DNA of 14,362 bases, taken from assembly GCA_027488265.1 (NCBI GenBank), contig JAIYCA010000340.1, forward strand, positions 1 through 14,362, in the 5' to 3' direction. The first letter of the stretch is position 1. Each line of letters opens with the position of its first letter. Source of the DNA: Planctomycetaceae bacterium. Lineage in GTDB: Bacteria; Planctomycetota; Phycisphaerae; Phycisphaerales; SM1A02. The translations under genes were made by a program, and so were the position numbers. Positions 12,983-14,362 of this stretch are shown here, piece after piece. The notes under the pieces were generated by a model. It was not told where the DNA came from and did not search any database. It worked only from the letters and a program-made list of their open reading frames with translations.

Positions 12983-14361
12983 CGCACACCTCCGCCGCGC
13001 ACACGCGCGAGCGAGCGACGCGCCGCATCCGCGACATTTTCCGCCGTGAAACCAAAGTGTTTCGCGACATCCTTCGCAGGAGCACTCGCGCCGAAGCTCG
13101 TCATGCCGACGCATTCGCCGTCGATTCCTGCGTAGCGATCCCAACCCATCGTGCTCGCCGCTTCGCACGTCACACGCGCGCGCACCGCACTCGGCAGCAC
13201 CGCGTCGCGATACGCCGCATCCTGCGAATCAAAGAGCGCCGTGCACGGAATCGAAACGACGCGCGCCTTGATGCCTTCTTTCGCGAGGATTTCTTGCGCC
13301 GCCAACACGAGATGCACTTCGCTGCCCGATCCGATCAACAACACATCAGGCGTTCCGCCTTCTGCTTCTGAGAGCACATACGCGCCCTTCAAGCAACCAT
13401 CTTCCGAGGCGTATCGCGAACGATCAAGCGTCGGAAGATTCTGGCGCGTCAGCGCGAACGCTGCGGGATGATGCGTGAGTTGCATCGCCGCGCGCCAACA
13501 TGCGATGACTTCGTTGCCATCACACGGACGGAAGACGTGCATCCCCGGAACCGCGCGCAAACCGACGAGTTGCTCGATCGGTTGGTGCGTCGGACCATCT
13601 TCACCGACGTAAATCGAATCGTGCGTGAAGATGTGGAGCGCGGGCAACTCCATGATCGAACTCAAGCGAATGCCGCCGCGCGCGTAATCACTAAAGATGA
13701 GGAAGCCCGAACCGTACGCGCGCAAACCTGAAAGCGTGAGACCGTTGACGATCGCCGCCATCGCGTGCTCGCGAATACCAAAGTGCAGATTTCGGCCGCC
13801 AAACGCGCCTTTTTGGAACGCGCCCGCGCCATCAAAGGTGAGCAGCGTCTTCGTACTTGGCGCGAGATCTGCGCTGCCACCAATCATCCATGGCACGTTC
13901 TTCGCGATCTGATTCAGCACTTGCCCCGAGGTATTGCGCGAGGCGTTGCCCTTCGCGTCCGCGGGATATGGCTTGAGATCCTTGTCCCAACCTTCAGGAA
14001 GCCCGCGCGCAAGCATCGTTTCGACTTCCGCCGCGAGCCACGGATACGCCTTCGCATACGCCTCGAATCGCGTCTTCCATTCCGCACTCACCGCTGCACC
14101 GCGCGCGCCGAGTTTCTCCGTGAAGCGCTCCTTCACGCCGTCTGGCACGAGGAACTTCGCGTCTTCAGGCCAACCGTACCCGCGCTTCGTTGCCGCGATT
14201 TCCGCGTCACCAAGCGGCTCGCCGTGCGCGCTCGCTGTGTCTTGCTTCTTCGGCGAACCGTAGCCAATGTGGCTATCGACAATCACAAGTGTCGGTCGAT
14301 CCGCCGAACGCTCCGCCGCGCGATACGCGCGCAAGAGTGACGGAATGTCGTTCGCGTCACC
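12979..14361 (-). CDS. tkt: Transketolase, C-terminal 460 residues (5' end outside window)
   Basis: The reading frame runs off the right edge, so the N-terminal third, including most of the ThDP diphosphate-binding part, is not visible. Visible residue numbers start at G of GDANDI. The protein transfers two-carbon ketol units between sugar phosphates, using thiamine diphosphate, in the cytoplasm. Clear family motifs are HIGYGSPKK, HGEPLGDAEI (46-51, the His that lies by the cofactor), IGGSADLAPSTKT, the catalytic Glu of GIREHAMA (near 198), SDYARGGIRLSS, and THDSIYVGEDGPTHQPIEQL (His near 247). The C-terminal domain has VLLIGSGSEVHL and the usual end. The total length should be about 660-670 residues, as in E. 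coli TktA. It overlaps rpiB by 4 bases and is presumably transcribed with it from a promoter beyond 14362. Confidence 0.96.
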   Translation of the reverse strand, partial: GDANDIPSLLRAYRAAERSADRPTLVIVDSHIGYGSPKKQDTASAHGEPLGDAEIAATKRGYGWPEDAKFLVPDGVKERFTEKLGARGAAVSAEWKTRFEAYAKAYPWLAAEVETMLARGLPEGWDKDLKPYPADAKGNASRNTSGQVLNQIAKNVPWMIGGSADLAPSTKTLLTFDGAGAFQKGAFGGRNLHFGIREHAMAAIVNGLTLSGLRAYGSGFLIFSDYARGGIRLSSIMELPALHIFTHDSIYVGEDGPTHQPIEQLVGLRAVPGMHVFRPCDGNEVIACWRAAMQLTHHPAAFALTRQNLPTLDRSRYASEDGCLKGAYVLSEAEGGTPDVLLIGSGSEVHLVLAAQEILAKEGIKARVVSIPCTALFDSQDAAYRDAVLPSAVRARVTCEAASTMGWDRYAGIDGECVGMTSFGASAPAKDVAKHFGFTAENVADAARRSLARVRGGGVR

Positions 14362-14362
14362 A

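Noticed and set aside
12983..13168. N-terminal extension of rpiB inside the transketolase gene
   Set aside because: The extension is Arg/Cys-rich and unlike the family; the ATG at 12982 gives the canonical RpiB N-terminus and a 4-base overlap with tkt.

Overview
The window looks like a chromosomal segment of a GC-rich planctomycete, most likely of the class Phycisphaerae. I infer this from habits common in that group: a dockerin-like calcium-repeat tail on a secreted protein (left edge), a PEP-CTERM-like sorting tail of the form PAPG-hydrophobic-RRRR, and long runs of loosely spaced co-oriented genes. This is an inference from style, since no rRNA or other marker gene is present. I see no mobile element, CRISPR array, tRNA or rRNA. 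No stretch longer than about 230 bases lacks a gene.

Layout. (1) 2-493 (+): the end of a secreted protein with a PKD-like domain and a dockerin-type tail. (2) 512-1252 (-): a GYF_2 plus DUF4870-like membrane protein. (3) 1483-2181 (+): a secreted protein with a PEP-CTERM-like anchor, followed by a strong stem-loop at 2231-2261. (4) 2312-9864 (-): six co-oriented genes that form the most interesting part of the window. In transcription order they are a GlmL/MutL-type ASKHA ATPase, a barrel-sandwich protein with a KOW-like C-terminus, an FN3-like/DUF6754-type membrane protein, a six-helix membrane protein, a protein anchored at both ends by single helices, and a seven-helix membrane protein. 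(5) 10032-11267 (-): folE (GTP cyclohydrolase I) and a small lipoprotein. (6) 11409-12368 (+): an exported PepSY-FKBP peptidyl-prolyl isomerase with a triplicated 12-base leader repeat and a strong terminator. (7) 12521-14362 (-): rpiB and the 3' part of a transketolase gene, coupled through a 4-base overlap, from the non-oxidative pentose phosphate pathway.

How they fit together. The six-gene cluster contains a GlmL-family ATPase without the glutamate mutase subunits (GlmS/GlmE) that GlmL normally serves. It sits instead with a second soluble protein and four integral membrane proteins, some with predicted periplasmic domains. I infer a membrane complex with a cytoplasmic ATPase module whose substrate is unknown. 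The folE, tkt/rpiB and FKBP genes are ordinary housekeeping or envelope functions. The FKBP and folE products each carry an unusual N-terminal addition.
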